This document shows positions 13,687-20,352 of a stretch of 20,352 bases of DNA, piece by piece. The notes under the pieces were generated by a model that saw nothing but the letters and a program-made list of their open reading frames with translations, ran no database searches and was not told where the DNA came from. A program made the position numbers and the translations under genes. The DNA comes from Desulforudis sp. GTDB taxonomy: Bacteria; Bacillota; Desulfotomaculia; Desulfotomaculales; Desulforudaceae. Each line of letters starts with the position of its first letter. Within the stretch, counting starts at the first letter, position 1. The stretch lies in the NCBI GenBank assembly GCA_014859075.1, contig JACUUW010000298.1:1-20352 (forward strand), given 5' to 3'.

Positions 13687-15042
13687 ATGGCGTTTGCCAG
13701 TCTTTCCGAAAGATTGCAGGAGACCTTTAAGAAGCTGAAGGGTAAGGGAAAGCTCAGCGAAGAGGATGTCAACCAGGCATTGCGGGAAGTACGTTTGGCC
13801 CTGCTGGAGGCCGACGTTAACTTCAAGGTGGTGCGCGATTTCGTGAACGTGGTGCGGCAGCGGGCGACCGGCCGGGACGTAATGGCCAGCCTGACCCCGG
13901 CCCAGCAGGTGGTCAAAATTGTGCGCGAGGAACTGACCGTGCTCATGGGCGGTCAAAACGCCCGGTTGGAGCTGGCGGCCAAGCCCCCGACCATAATCAT
14001 GCTGGTCGGTTTGCAGGGCTCGGGCAAAACGACCACCGCCGCGAAGCTGGCGAACCACCTTAAAAAGCAGGGACGGCGCCCGATGCTGGTGGCGGGAGAC
14101 ATCTACCGGCCGGCGGCCATCAAGCAGCTCCAGGTGCTCGGCGGGCAACTGGACGTGCCGGTCTTCAGCATGGGTGAGCAAGACCCGGCCGGAATCGCCA
14201 GGGCGGCCGTGGAGAGTGCGCATCGGAACGGTCAGGACATTGTGATCATCGATACGGCGGGCAGGCTCCACATCAATGAGGAGCTGATGGCGGAATTGGA
14301 GCGGATCAAGGCCGGAGTGGGCCCTCAGGAGATCTTGCTGGTGGTCGACGCCATGACCGGGCAGGACGCCGTAACGGTGGCCGAATCCTTTCACGAACGC
14401 CTGACTCTGAACGGTGTCATCCTCACCAAGCTGGACGGGGATACCAGGGGGGGCGCGGCCCTCTCGGTGCGCGCGGTGACCGGATGTCCGATCAAGTTTG
14501 CGGGAATCGGGGAAAAATTGGACGCCCTGGAACCGTTTCACCCGGACCGGATGGCGGATCGCATCCTGGGTATGGGCGATGTGCTGACTCTGATTGAGAA
14601 GGCGCAGGCCACCTTTGACGCCGAACAGGCGGCTAAAATGCAGAAAAAGCTGAGGAGCGCCGAGTTCGATCTGGAGGACTTCCTGGAACAGCTGCAGCAA
14701 TTCAAGAAGATGGGCCCGCTGGACCAAATCATGGGCATGATTCCCGGTATGGACCGGATGACCAAGAAAATGAAAGGCGCGCTGCAGTTTGACGAGAAGG
14801 AGCTGGCGTCGGCCGAGGCGATCATCAAGTCGATGACGCCTTGGGAGCGCCGGAACCCGGAAAAAGTCGACGGCAGCCGGAGGCGCCGGGTGGCGCGGGG
14901 CAGCGGTACATCGGTACAGGACGTGAACCGGCTGTTGAAACAGTTCGACCAGACGAAGAAGCTGGTGAAACAGTTCAGTGATTGGGAAAAGGGTGCCAAG
15001 AAGGGCGGCAAGCGCAAGTTTCCCAAACTGCCCTTCATGTAA
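13687..15042 (+). CDS. ffh: Signal recognition particle protein Ffh
   Basis: The 451-aa SRP54 GTPase that binds signal sequences and SRP RNA and delivers ribosomes to FtsY. The N domain (1-90) is followed by the G domain with P-loop GLQGSGKT (108-115), GDIYRPAA, DTAGR and TKLDGD. The Met-rich M domain fills about the last 130 residues, with several Met in the MGMIPGMDRM region and the SRP RNA-binding segment RRRVARGSG. The ATG at 13687 was chosen because GGGGTG lies just upstream and the protein then starts at the conserved N-domain helix (FASLSERL). A longer frame from 13600 adds unconserved residues. Its partner FtsY is encoded 7.7 kb upstream, separated by the SAM by-product cluster and the aminotransferase. 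Confidence 0.96.
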   Translation: MAFASLSERLQETFKKLKGKGKLSEEDVNQALREVRLALLEADVNFKVVRDFVNVVRQRATGRDVMASLTPAQQVVKIVREELTVLMGGQNARLELAAKPPTIIMLVGLQGSGKTTTAAKLANHLKKQGRRPMLVAGDIYRPAAIKQLQVLGGQLDVPVFSMGEQDPAGIARAAVESAHRNGQDIVIIDTAGRLHINEELMAELERIKAGVGPQEILLVVDAMTGQDAVTVAESFHERLTLNGVILTKLDGDTRGGAALSVRAVTGCPIKFAGIGEKLDALEPFHPDRMADRILGMGDVLTLIEKAQATFDAEQAAKMQKKLRSAEFDLEDFLEQLQQFKKMGPLDQIMGMIPGMDRMTKKMKGALQFDEKELASAEAIIKSMTPWERRNPEKVDGSRRRRVARGSGTSVQDVNRLLKQFDQTKKLVKQFSDWEKGAKKGGKRKFPKLPFM

Positions 15043-15075
15043 TACAGAATTGGCTTTTTGAAAGGAGGTGAATCG

Positions 15076-15351
15076 GTGGCAGTCAAAATCAGGTTGAAGC
15101 GTATGGGTGCCAAGCGGGATCCGTTTTACCGGATCGTGGTGTCCGACGCCCGCACCCCCAGGGACGGGCGGTTTATTGAAGAACTGGGCTATTACGATCC
15201 GCTCACCGATCCCGCGACGATATCGGTGGACGAAGCCAAGGTTCAGGCATGGATGGGGCGCGGCGCCCGGATGACCGAAACGGTGAGATCCCTGTTCAAG
15301 AAATCCGGGGTGTTACAGCGCTTGCGCACAAACGCAGTCGAAAGGGGTTAG
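15076..15351 (+). CDS. rpsP: 30S ribosomal protein S16
   Basis: A 91-aa ribosomal protein with the typical opening AVKIRLKRMGAKRDPFYRIV and the FIEELGYYDP segment. It binds 16S rRNA and supports assembly of the 30S body. The start is GTG 15076 with an optimal ribosome site AAAGGAGGTGA (15061-15071). An in-frame TTG at 15058 would put this site inside the gene. It follows ffh after 33 bases and is followed by khpA after 3 bases, the standard Firmicute order. Confidence 0.97.
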   Translation: MAVKIRLKRMGAKRDPFYRIVVSDARTPRDGRFIEELGYYDPLTDPATISVDEAKVQAWMGRGARMTETVRSLFKKSGVLQRLRTNAVERG

Positions 15352-15354
15352 CGC

Positions 15355-15582
15355 ATGAAAGAGCTGGTTGAAATCCTGGCCCGGTCTCTGGTGGATGAGC
15401 CCGATCAGGTCAGCGTTAATGTAGTGGAACAGGACAAGACCTTGCTGGTGGAACTGCGTGTGGCTCCGGAGGACATGGGCAAGGTGATCGGCAAACAGGG
15501 ACGGATTGCCAAGGCCATGCGGACGCTCGTGAAGGCGGCCGCGACCAAACAGCGTAAACGCGTGACTATGGAGATAGTGTAG
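15355..15582 (+). CDS. khpA: KH-domain RNA-binding protein KhpA (YlqC)
   Basis: A 75-aa single KH domain protein. The GxxG RNA-binding loop is GKQG in MGKVIGKQGRIAKAMRTLV (about 42-60). In Gram-positive bacteria KhpA pairs with KhpB (Jag/EloR) and binds mRNAs affecting cell elongation and division. Length and position between rpsP and ylqD/rimM are standard. The ATG is preceded by AAAGGGG at about 8 bases. It is almost certainly cotranslated with rpsP. Confidence 0.94.
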   Translation: MKELVEILARSLVDEPDQVSVNVVEQDKTLLVELRVAPEDMGKVIGKQGRIAKAMRTLVKAAATKQRKRVTMEIV

Positions 15583-15616
15583 GTCTTGCCCGAACCGAAG
15601 GCCGGGAGGAGGCCCG

Positions 15617-16030
15617 TTGCGCTTGGACAGCATTATTATCACTCGTCCGGTGGTAGTCAAGGTGAGGGTCACCGAGAAATACAAGGCGGCGCTGCTCCAG
15701 CAGCTTGAATACTCCATGCGCCGGTTGGATCTGGAGTTGGCCCGTTTGGAGCGCCGGACCGGGCCGGGTGGCGGTGAGCGGACCGAAAGCGAACCGCAAC
15801 TGGAAGGAGAACGCCGGAAACAAAGTGAAGCCCGTCGGAAATTGCTTGAGCAGGCCCGAGATGTGCAGCTTCTGCAGCCCGGAAACGAATTGGTGCACGG
15901 CCGGTTGGAAAGCGTGGCCCGGCTGCATGTGGGCGATGACTGGCAGAAACTCATGGGGGTCGAGGTGCTCGTGGAGGACGGCCGGGTGGTGGAAATCAGG
16001 TCGCGGTCCGGAGGGATGCACGATGACTGA
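15617..16030 (+). CDS. ylqD: YlqD family protein
   Basis: A 137-aa protein of the Firmicute YlqD family, of unknown biochemical function. It has a short beta N-terminus (SIIITRPVVVKVRVTEKYK), then a long charged helical region (about 22-80, probable coiled coil, rich in Glu, Arg and Gln) interrupted by a Gly-rich turn near 49-53, and a C-terminal beta part ending with the HVGDDWQKLMGVEVLVEDG stretch. The start is a TTG at 15617 behind GGGAGGAGG (15604-15612); a TTG at 15623 is possible but closer to no better site. It overlaps the start of rimM by 8 bases. Location between khpA and rimM is the family's usual place and suggests a ribosome-related role, which is an inference. Confidence 0.85.
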   Translation: MRLDSIIITRPVVVKVRVTEKYKAALLQQLEYSMRRLDLELARLERRTGPGGGERTESEPQLEGERRKQSEARRKLLEQARDVQLLQPGNELVHGRLESVARLHVGDDWQKLMGVEVLVEDGRVVEIRSRSGGMHDD

Positions 16031-16535
16031 GGCTTTTATTTCGATTGGTGAAATCGTGAACACCCAGGGTCGTCAGGGCGCGGTCCGGGTGTTGCCGTTG
16101 ACCGACTTTCCCGAGCGTTTCCGGGATCTTCAGGCCGTTTACCTCGCCCGGGGCGGGGAACGGCGGCTGTTGCAGATCGAGAAGGTGACTTACCATAAAC
16201 AATTCGCGGTCATAAAATTCCGGGAGATTTCGGATATGACCGCGGCCGAAAGGCTCAAAGGCGCGCTTCTGCAGGTGCCAGGGTCCGACCTGGTGCCCCT
16301 GCCGGACGGGCACTATTACATCTTCGACATTGTCGGTATTGATGTCTACACTTTGGAAGGGGAACACTTGGGAGTGGTCCGGGACGTGCTGCGCACCGGT
16401 GCGAACGATGTGTACACGGTGCAGACCCCCGGCGGCCGGCCGCTCCTGATCCCGGCCCTGAAAGCAGTGGTCCGGGAAATCAATCTCGAAAGTGGGCGGA
16501 TGACGGTGGTGCTTCCCGAGGGATTGCGGGAATGA
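16023..16535 (+). CDS. rimM: Ribosome maturation factor RimM
   Basis: A 170-aa factor that binds S19 and helps mature the 30S head. The N-terminal RimM barrel starts with ISIGEIVNTQGRQGAVRV (where the G-x-x-G turn is typical), and the C-terminal PRC-barrel carries GANDVYTVQTPGGRPLLIPAL. The ATG at 16023 overlaps the end of ylqD and follows GGAGGG. A longer upstream frame only covers ylqD. It overlaps trmD by four bases (ATGA), the usual rimM-trmD coupling. All features are typical. Confidence 0.96.
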   Translation: MTEAFISIGEIVNTQGRQGAVRVLPLTDFPERFRDLQAVYLARGGERRLLQIEKVTYHKQFAVIKFREISDMTAAERLKGALLQVPGSDLVPLPDGHYYIFDIVGIDVYTLEGEHLGVVRDVLRTGANDVYTVQTPGGRPLLIPALKAVVREINLESGRMTVVLPEGLRE

Positions 16536-17278
16536 TAATCGACGTTTTAACCCTGTTCCCGGAGATGTTCAACGGGCCTTTCGAGAGCAGCATCATCAAA
16601 AAGGGCCGGGAGCGGGGCCTGGTGCACCTGAACCTGGTAAACATCCGGGACTTTTCGGAGGACAGGCACCGCACGGTGGACGACACGCCGTACGGGGGCG
16701 GGGGCGGCATGGTCATGCAGCCCGGCCCGATTCACCGGGCGCTCGAACACCTCGGGAGGCGGGGTGAACTTGGCACGGTGGTGCTCCTGTGCCCGCAGGG
16801 TCTGCGGTTTGACCAGGAGATGGCCCGGTCACTGGCGGCGGCCGAGAGATTGGTGCTGATTTGCGGCCATTACGAGGGTGTTGACGAGCGGGTGCGTGCG
16901 GCGGCGGACCTGGAGATCTCGGTGGGTGATTTCGTGGTCACCGGGGGGGAAATTCCGGCGATGCTCGTGGTGGACGCCGTCTGCCGGTTAATCCCCGGGG
17001 TACTTGGCGAACCGGGCGGTGCCGAAGATGATTCCTTCGCCGACGGTCTGCTCGAGTATCCCCAATACACAAGGCCGCGCACCTATCGGGGCCGCGAGGT
17101 GCCGCAGGTGCTCCTAAGCGGTCACCACCGCGAAATCGCACGTTGGCGGCGACAAGAGTCGCTGCTCCGTACCTTGGTGCGGCGGCCTGAGTTGGTTGAC
17201 CCCGAACGCCTGGAGCCTGGAGATCGGAAAATGTTGCGCACCGTCGCCGAGCGTCTACGGCGCCTGGGGATTGACTGA
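16532..17278 (+). CDS. trmD: tRNA (guanine37-N1)-methyltransferase
   Basis: A 248-aa SPOUT-class enzyme that makes m1G37 next to the anticodon using SAM, preventing frameshifting. Trefoil-knot motifs are LICGHYEGVDERV, EISVGDFVVTGGE (with the catalytic Asp in this region) and IPAMLVVDAVCRLIPGVLG, followed by the flexible linker and LEYPQYTRP. The length is normal. It shares an ATGA overlap with rimM. SAM use here is one of the many methyl transfers that generate SAH, the substrate of the upstream hydrolase/deaminase module; this link is general, not specific. Confidence 0.97.
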   Translation: MIIDVLTLFPEMFNGPFESSIIKKGRERGLVHLNLVNIRDFSEDRHRTVDDTPYGGGGGMVMQPGPIHRALEHLGRRGELGTVVLLCPQGLRFDQEMARSLAAAERLVLICGHYEGVDERVRAAADLEISVGDFVVTGGEIPAMLVVDAVCRLIPGVLGEPGGAEDDSFADGLLEYPQYTRPRTYRGREVPQVLLSGHHREIARWRRQESLLRTLVRRPELVDPERLEPGDRKMLRTVAERLRRLGID

Positions 17279-17290
17279 GCAGGTTAACCA

Positions 17291-17320
17291 TTGCAATATG
17301 TGGGAATGACATGGTAGAAT
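17291..17320 (+). promoter_or_regulatory. Extended -10 promoter in front of rplS
   Basis: TTGCAA at 17291-17296 and TAGAAT at 17315-17320 are separated by 18 bases, and the -10 carries a TGG extension (17312-17314). The element sits in the 82-base gap after trmD, where the other genes of this run overlap. Transcription would begin near 17327, about 34 bases before the rplS ATG. This suggests that L19, and perhaps lepB-rbgA-rnhB-yraN, can be transcribed apart from the rpsP operon. Confidence 0.6.
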
Positions 17321-17360
17321 TACGGTTGGTGTGAGCAGAATCAGGAGGAGGCAGGCGTTG

Positions 17361-17708
17361 ATGAACCAGATACGCTCCTTTGAGGAGGAACAGCTGAAGT
17401 CGGGCATTCCGGATTTTCGTCCGGGCGACACCGTCCGGGTTCACGTAAAAGTGGTGGAAGGCGAGCGGCAGAGGATTCAGGTCTTCGAAGGCGTGGTCAT
17501 CAGGAGGCGTGGCGGTGGTCTAAGCGAGACTTTCACCGTACGGCGCGTCTCTTACGGAGTGGGTGTCGAGCGCACCTTTCCGCTGCATTCCCGGCGGGTG
17601 GACCGGATCGAGTTAATCCGGCAGGGGCGAGTGCGCCGGGCGCGGCTTTATTACCTCCGTAAACTGCGGGGGAAGGCGGCACGGATTCGGGACAGGCGGA
17701 CCAGATAG
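17361..17708 (+). CDS. rplS: 50S ribosomal protein L19
   Basis: A 115-aa ribosomal protein at the 30S-50S interface. It has the typical FRPGDTVRVHVKVVEG opening after a short helix, FEGVVIRRRGGG, and the VERTFPLHSRRVDRIEL segment. The tail is strongly basic. ATG 17361 is favoured by GGAGGAGG at 17344-17351; a TTG directly before it (17358) is a close alternative, and a GTG at 17331 would place the ribosome site inside the gene. It follows trmD, as usual. Confidence 0.96.
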   Translation: MNQIRSFEEEQLKSGIPDFRPGDTVRVHVKVVEGERQRIQVFEGVVIRRRGGGLSETFTVRRVSYGVGVERTFPLHSRRVDRIELIRQGRVRRARLYYLRKLRGKAARIRDRRTR

Positions 17709-17769
17709 ACAGAAGAGGGGGGCTGTGCGGGGCGGTTCCTCTTAAGATTTTGCAGCGGAGGGGTTAGTA

Positions 17770-18297
17770 TTGGGAACCGAACGGCGTCGCGGGGGAATTT
17801 TTGGAGATGTTTTCGAGTCACTAATCATTGCGGTTATCCTGGCGCTCGTCATTCGGTTCTTCATATTCCAGCCGTTTTACATACCCTCCGGGTCCATGGA
17901 ACCGACGCTCCTGACCGGCGACCGAATCATCGTCTCCAAGTTCACGTACTATTTCAGCGAACCGGAACGTGGAGACGTGGTCGTATTCAAGTATCCGCGC
18001 GACCCGAAACGGGCCTTTGTGAAAAGGGTGGCGGCTCTGGGCGGGGAAACCGTGACGATCAAGGACGACCGGCTCTACATCGAAGGCGTCGAGGTGCCGG
18101 AGGAGTATGTTCCGGCCGGTACCTCCTGCCCGGATTTCGGCCCGGTCAAGGTGCCAGAAGGCAAGCTGTTCATGCTCGGTGATAACCGGGCCAACAGTGA
18201 TGACAGCCGGGTTTGGGGACCTTTGGACGAGGATCTTTTGATCGGCAAGGCGACGGCCATCTACTGGCCGGTCACCCGGATCGGCGGAGTAAACTGA
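17770..18297 (+). CDS. lepB: Type I signal peptidase
   Basis: A 175-aa membrane-bound serine protease that removes signal peptides from exported proteins. A cytoplasmic N-terminus (1-14) is followed by one membrane segment (about 15-33), then the catalytic Ser42 in IPSGSMEPTL and Lys85 in FVKRVAALGGE; the GDNRANSDDSRVWGP box (about 139-153) completes the family signature. The single membrane span is typical of Gram-positive signal peptidases. The start is a TTG at 17770 with GGAGGGG about 6 bases upstream. It sits between rplS and rbgA, a common Firmicute arrangement, and works on the same export route that SRP (ffh, ftsY) feeds. Confidence 0.95.
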   Translation: MGTERRRGGIFGDVFESLIIAVILALVIRFFIFQPFYIPSGSMEPTLLTGDRIIVSKFTYYFSEPERGDVVVFKYPRDPKRAFVKRVAALGGETVTIKDDRLYIEGVEVPEEYVPAGTSCPDFGPVKVPEGKLFMLGDNRANSDDSRVWGPLDEDLLIGKATAIYWPVTRIGGVN

Positions 18298-18311
18298 ACA
18301 GGTGTGAACAG

Positions 18312-19145
18312 ATGTCGGTAAGCTGGTATCCCGGCCATATGGTCAAAGCCAAGCGCCTCATCCGCGAACAGCTGCGGGTCTGCGACCTGGTTTTTGAACT
18401 GGCCGACGCGCGCATTCCAGAAAGCAGTAGGAATCCGGTGCTGGGTGAATTGACGGCCCATAAACCCCGGATACTGGTGCTTACCAAGCCCGACCTTGCT
18501 GATCCGACCCTGACGCGCCGGTGGATGGACCTGCTGCGGGACGGTCCAATCCCGGTGCTGAAGTTCAACGCGGCCCGGGGCGGCCGGACGAAAAACGTTT
18601 TTGACGCCGCGCTTGCTGTGTTGAACGCGGCCGGTGATCGCCCGCAAGCGTTCCGGGCCGTTACCGTGGGGATCCCAAACGTGGGCAAGTCCTCGTTCAT
18701 AAACCGCCTGACCGGACAACGGGTTACGCAGACCGGAAGGAGGCCGGGGGTTACCCGCGGAAAACAGTGGATCCGGATCAACCGCTGGTTGGAACTGCTG
18801 GACACCCCCGGGACACTCTGGCCCCGTACTTGTGAGGCGGAAGTGGGTTACAAGCTGGCGGTCACCGGGGCGATCCCCGATGAAGCAGTCGATAAAAGGG
18901 AGGTGGCCGGTTGGCTGATCTCCTGGATCAAGCAGCACAATCCGCGGGCCTTGATCAGACGCTACGAACTCCGGGCGGTGCCGGGAGAGATCGGTGACCT
19001 GCTGGAGATTATTGGTCTGAAACGGGGGTTATTGTTACCCGGCGGGAAAGTTGATCACGAAAAAACAGCCGCAATACTGATCAAGGACTTTCGAAACGGT
19101 TTGCTGGGCCGTTTCACCTTGGACAGCCCGGAGAAGTGCGAATGA
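18312..19145 (+). CDS. rbgA: Ribosome biogenesis GTPase RbgA (YlqF)
   Basis: A 277-aa circularly permuted GTPase needed for late assembly of the 50S subunit. The G motifs occur in permuted order: G4 TKPD (about 56-59) comes before G1 GIPNVGKSS (about 120-128) and G3 DTPG (about 163-166). The N-terminal WYPGHMVKAKR motif is characteristic of RbgA. The C-terminal region is helical, as expected for the ANTAR-like RNA-binding domain. ATG 18312 was chosen because AGGTG lies 7 bases upstream and the protein then begins with SVSWYPGHM. It overlaps rnhB by ATGA. Confidence 0.95.
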   Translation: MSVSWYPGHMVKAKRLIREQLRVCDLVFELADARIPESSRNPVLGELTAHKPRILVLTKPDLADPTLTRRWMDLLRDGPIPVLKFNAARGGRTKNVFDAALAVLNAAGDRPQAFRAVTVGIPNVGKSSFINRLTGQRVTQTGRRPGVTRGKQWIRINRWLELLDTPGTLWPRTCEAEVGYKLAVTGAIPDEAVDKREVAGWLISWIKQHNPRALIRRYELRAVPGEIGDLLEIIGLKRGLLLPGGKVDHEKTAAILIKDFRNGLLGRFTLDSPEKCE

Positions 19146-19963
19146 ACAGGGTACCTGATTTGAAGGACCTCAGCCTGTCCGAAATCAAAAGAAGGCTGTC
19201 CGGAATGAATCGCCCCGACCCGGCCCTGCTCGAGTTGCTCAGAAACGACGGACGCCCGGGGGCCGTAAGGCTGTACCGGCGGTTACTGCGCCGGTTGACT
19301 CAGCAGCGGGAGGAAACCGACCGTTTGCGGACGCTATACGGCTATGAGCGGGCGTTGGAGGCTGCGGGCTGCGGACCGGTGGCCGGGGTGGACGAGGCCG
19401 GCCGGGGGCCGCTGGCCGGTCCGGTGGTGGCGGCCGCCGTAATTCTCCCGGGCAGGGCGGTGATCGCCGAGTTGAACGATTCCAAGCTTTTGACGGGGTC
19501 GGCGCGCACGCGGATCGCCGGGACGATTATGGCCCAAGCCCGCGCGTGGGGGATTGGGTTGGCCGACGTGGAAGAGATCGAAAGGTTCAACATTCTGCAG
19601 GCCAGCCTGCTGGCCATGCGGCGGGCCTTGGCCGTTTTGTCGGTCAAACCGGGTTGGGTTCTGGTTGACGGCCCGTTCGTGGTGCCCGGAAACGCGGGGG
19701 GTCAGACGCCCCTGGTGGGGGGAGACGGGGCCAGCGCCACGGTAGCGGCGGCCTCCATCCTGGCCAAGGTTTACCGGGACAACCTGATGGAACGTGCCCA
19801 CCACCAGTACCCACAGTACGGCTTCAACCGGCACAAGGGTTACCCTACCGCCGAACACTACCGCGCGCTCAGGCTGTTGGGTCCCTGTCCGCTGCACCGG
19901 TTCACCTTTCTGCGAAATTTCTCCAGTGGTTCACCGAACACCAGACTGTTTCAAGAACCATAA
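19142..19963 (+). CDS. rnhB: Ribonuclease HII
   Basis: A 273-aa enzyme that cuts RNA in RNA/DNA hybrids and at single ribonucleotides in DNA. The catalytic residues are Asp84 and Glu85 in AGVDEAGRGPLAGPV, Asp176 in VLVDGPF and Asp213 in KVYRDNLMERAH. The conserved HKGYPTAEHY segment is near the C-terminus. An N-terminal extension of about 75 residues before the catalytic core, predicted helical, is like that of Bacillus RnhB. ATG 19142 overlaps the rbgA stop; a GTG at 19136 is a less likely start. rbgA-rnhB adjacency is typical in Firmicutes. Confidence 0.96.
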   Translation: MNRVPDLKDLSLSEIKRRLSGMNRPDPALLELLRNDGRPGAVRLYRRLLRRLTQQREETDRLRTLYGYERALEAAGCGPVAGVDEAGRGPLAGPVVAAAVILPGRAVIAELNDSKLLTGSARTRIAGTIMAQARAWGIGLADVEEIERFNILQASLLAMRRALAVLSVKPGWVLVDGPFVVPGNAGGQTPLVGGDGASATVAAASILAKVYRDNLMERAHHQYPQYGFNRHKGYPTAEHYRALRLLGPCPLHRFTFLRNFSSGSPNTRLFQEP

Positions 19964-19977
19964 GCGGGGTGCGCGCA

Positions 19978-20328
19978 ATGGAGCGACAGTTGCTCGGCAA
20001 ACGGGGGGAAGCCTTGGCCGTGGCGCACCTGAAAAAGCAGGGGATGTCCATTGAGGCCCGAAACTATCGCTGTCGCCTCGGGGAAATCGACGTGGTGGCC
20101 CGGGAGGGAGACACCCTCATCTTTGTTGAAGTGCGGTCGCGCACATCCACCGGATTCGGTTTGCCCCAAGAGACGGTTGATCACCGCAAGCAGCGCCGGC
20201 TGCGGCGGATTGCCGAGGTTTACCTGAGCGGCCGTTCCGAAACGCCCGTTCGGTTCGACGTCGTGGCTGTGCTTTTTAATCCTCAGGGTGAACCCCGCCA
20301 CATTGAACACATTCACGACGCTTTTTGA
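19978..20328 (+). CDS. yraN: YraN family protein (UPF0102, nuclease-like fold)
   Basis: A 116-aa protein of the UPF0102 family with an endonuclease-like core. Visible elements are the N-terminal GKRGEALAVAHL helix, the GEIDVVAREGD motif and the FVEVRSR motif, together matching the E...D...ExK-type active site of restriction-like nucleases (here with Arg at the last place). No firm biochemical role is known; it lies beside rnhB in many genomes, hinting at a DNA-related task. ATG 19978 has GGGGTG 6 bases upstream; an in-frame GTG at 19969 is possible. The last 24 bases of the window after it hold no feature. Confidence 0.9.
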   Translation: MERQLLGKRGEALAVAHLKKQGMSIEARNYRCRLGEIDVVAREGDTLIFVEVRSRTSTGFGLPQETVDHRKQRRLRRIAEVYLSGRSETPVRFDVVAVLFNPQGEPRHIEHIHDAF

Positions 20329-20352
20329 CCGCGGTCTGCTAACCATCATTAT

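Noticed and set aside
13387..14727. 446-codon minus-strand frame opposite ylxM and ffh
   Set aside because: It overlaps the conserved SRP genes; its protein is a His/Gln/Leu/Arg-rich shadow without domains.
17713..17743. AAGAGG...CCTCTT stem between rplS and lepB as a terminator
   Set aside because: The stem is only 6 bp with a 19-base loop, and the following run is a short TTTT offset by AAGA; too weak to call.

Overview
The window is about 20.4 kb of high-GC DNA from what looks like a Gram-positive Firmicute of the Desulfotomaculum / Pelotomaculum / Desulforudis type. The evidence is the gene order (fabH-fabK-fabD-fabG-acpP-fabF-rnc-ftsY, then ylxM-ffh-rpsP-khpA-ylqD-rimM-trmD-rplS-lepB-rbgA-rnhB-yraN), strong AGGAGG-type ribosome binding sites, frequent GTG/TTG starts, and Firmicute-specific proteins (YlxM, YlqD, RbgA, FabK). 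The taxonomic placement is inferred from gene order and protein style, not from a database comparison.

Region 1 (1-4361) is a type II fatty acid synthesis operon: the end of fabH, then fabK, fabD, fabG, acpP and fabF. All genes are on the + strand, closely spaced or overlapping. Region 2 (4358-5999) holds rnc and ftsY directly next to each other; the smc gene that commonly sits between them in Firmicutes is absent here.

Region 3 (6138-11284) is the most interesting part: five + strand genes for the nucleoside by-products of S-adenosylmethionine. They encode a purine nucleoside phosphorylase annotated by similarity as MTA phosphorylase, MtnA isomerase, an S-adenosylhomocysteine hydrolase homologue, a class II (FucA-type) aldolase, and an MTA/SAH deaminase. 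Residues visible in two of these enzymes point to a pathway that runs on deaminated (inosine) nucleosides. The phosphorylase has Glu166 and Asn208, as 6-oxopurine phosphorylases do, where human MTAP has Ser178 and Asp220. The hydrolase has Lys55 where canonical SAH hydrolase has the Glu/Gln that contacts the adenine amino group. With the deaminase in the same cluster, the proposed scheme is as follows. The deaminase converts MTA, SAH and 5'-deoxyadenosine to the inosine forms. S-inosylhomocysteine is hydrolysed to homocysteine and inosine. Methylthioinosine and deoxyinosine are phosphorolysed to hypoxanthine plus a 1-phosphate sugar. MtnA isomerises the sugar, and the aldolase splits it to dihydroxyacetone phosphate and an aldehyde (a 'DHAP shunt'). 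No genes of the classical methionine salvage tail are present.

Region 4 (11262-13284) is the only minus-strand segment: an unrecognised 76-aa protein and a class III aminotransferase of the putrescine/ornithine type. Palindromic, repeat-like sequences lie on both sides of the aminotransferase. It looks like an insertion into the ftsY-ylxM-ffh neighbourhood, and there may be a link through polyamines, since polyamine synthesis makes MTA.

Region 5 (13285-20328) returns to conserved core genes on the + strand: the SRP pair ylxM-ffh behind a clear sigma-A promoter, ribosome and tRNA maturation genes (rpsP, khpA, ylqD, rimM, trmD, rplS), signal peptidase I, the ribosome assembly GTPase RbgA, RNase HII and YraN. 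No intergenic gap exceeds 300 bases. No tRNA, rRNA, CRISPR array or intact mobile element was seen.
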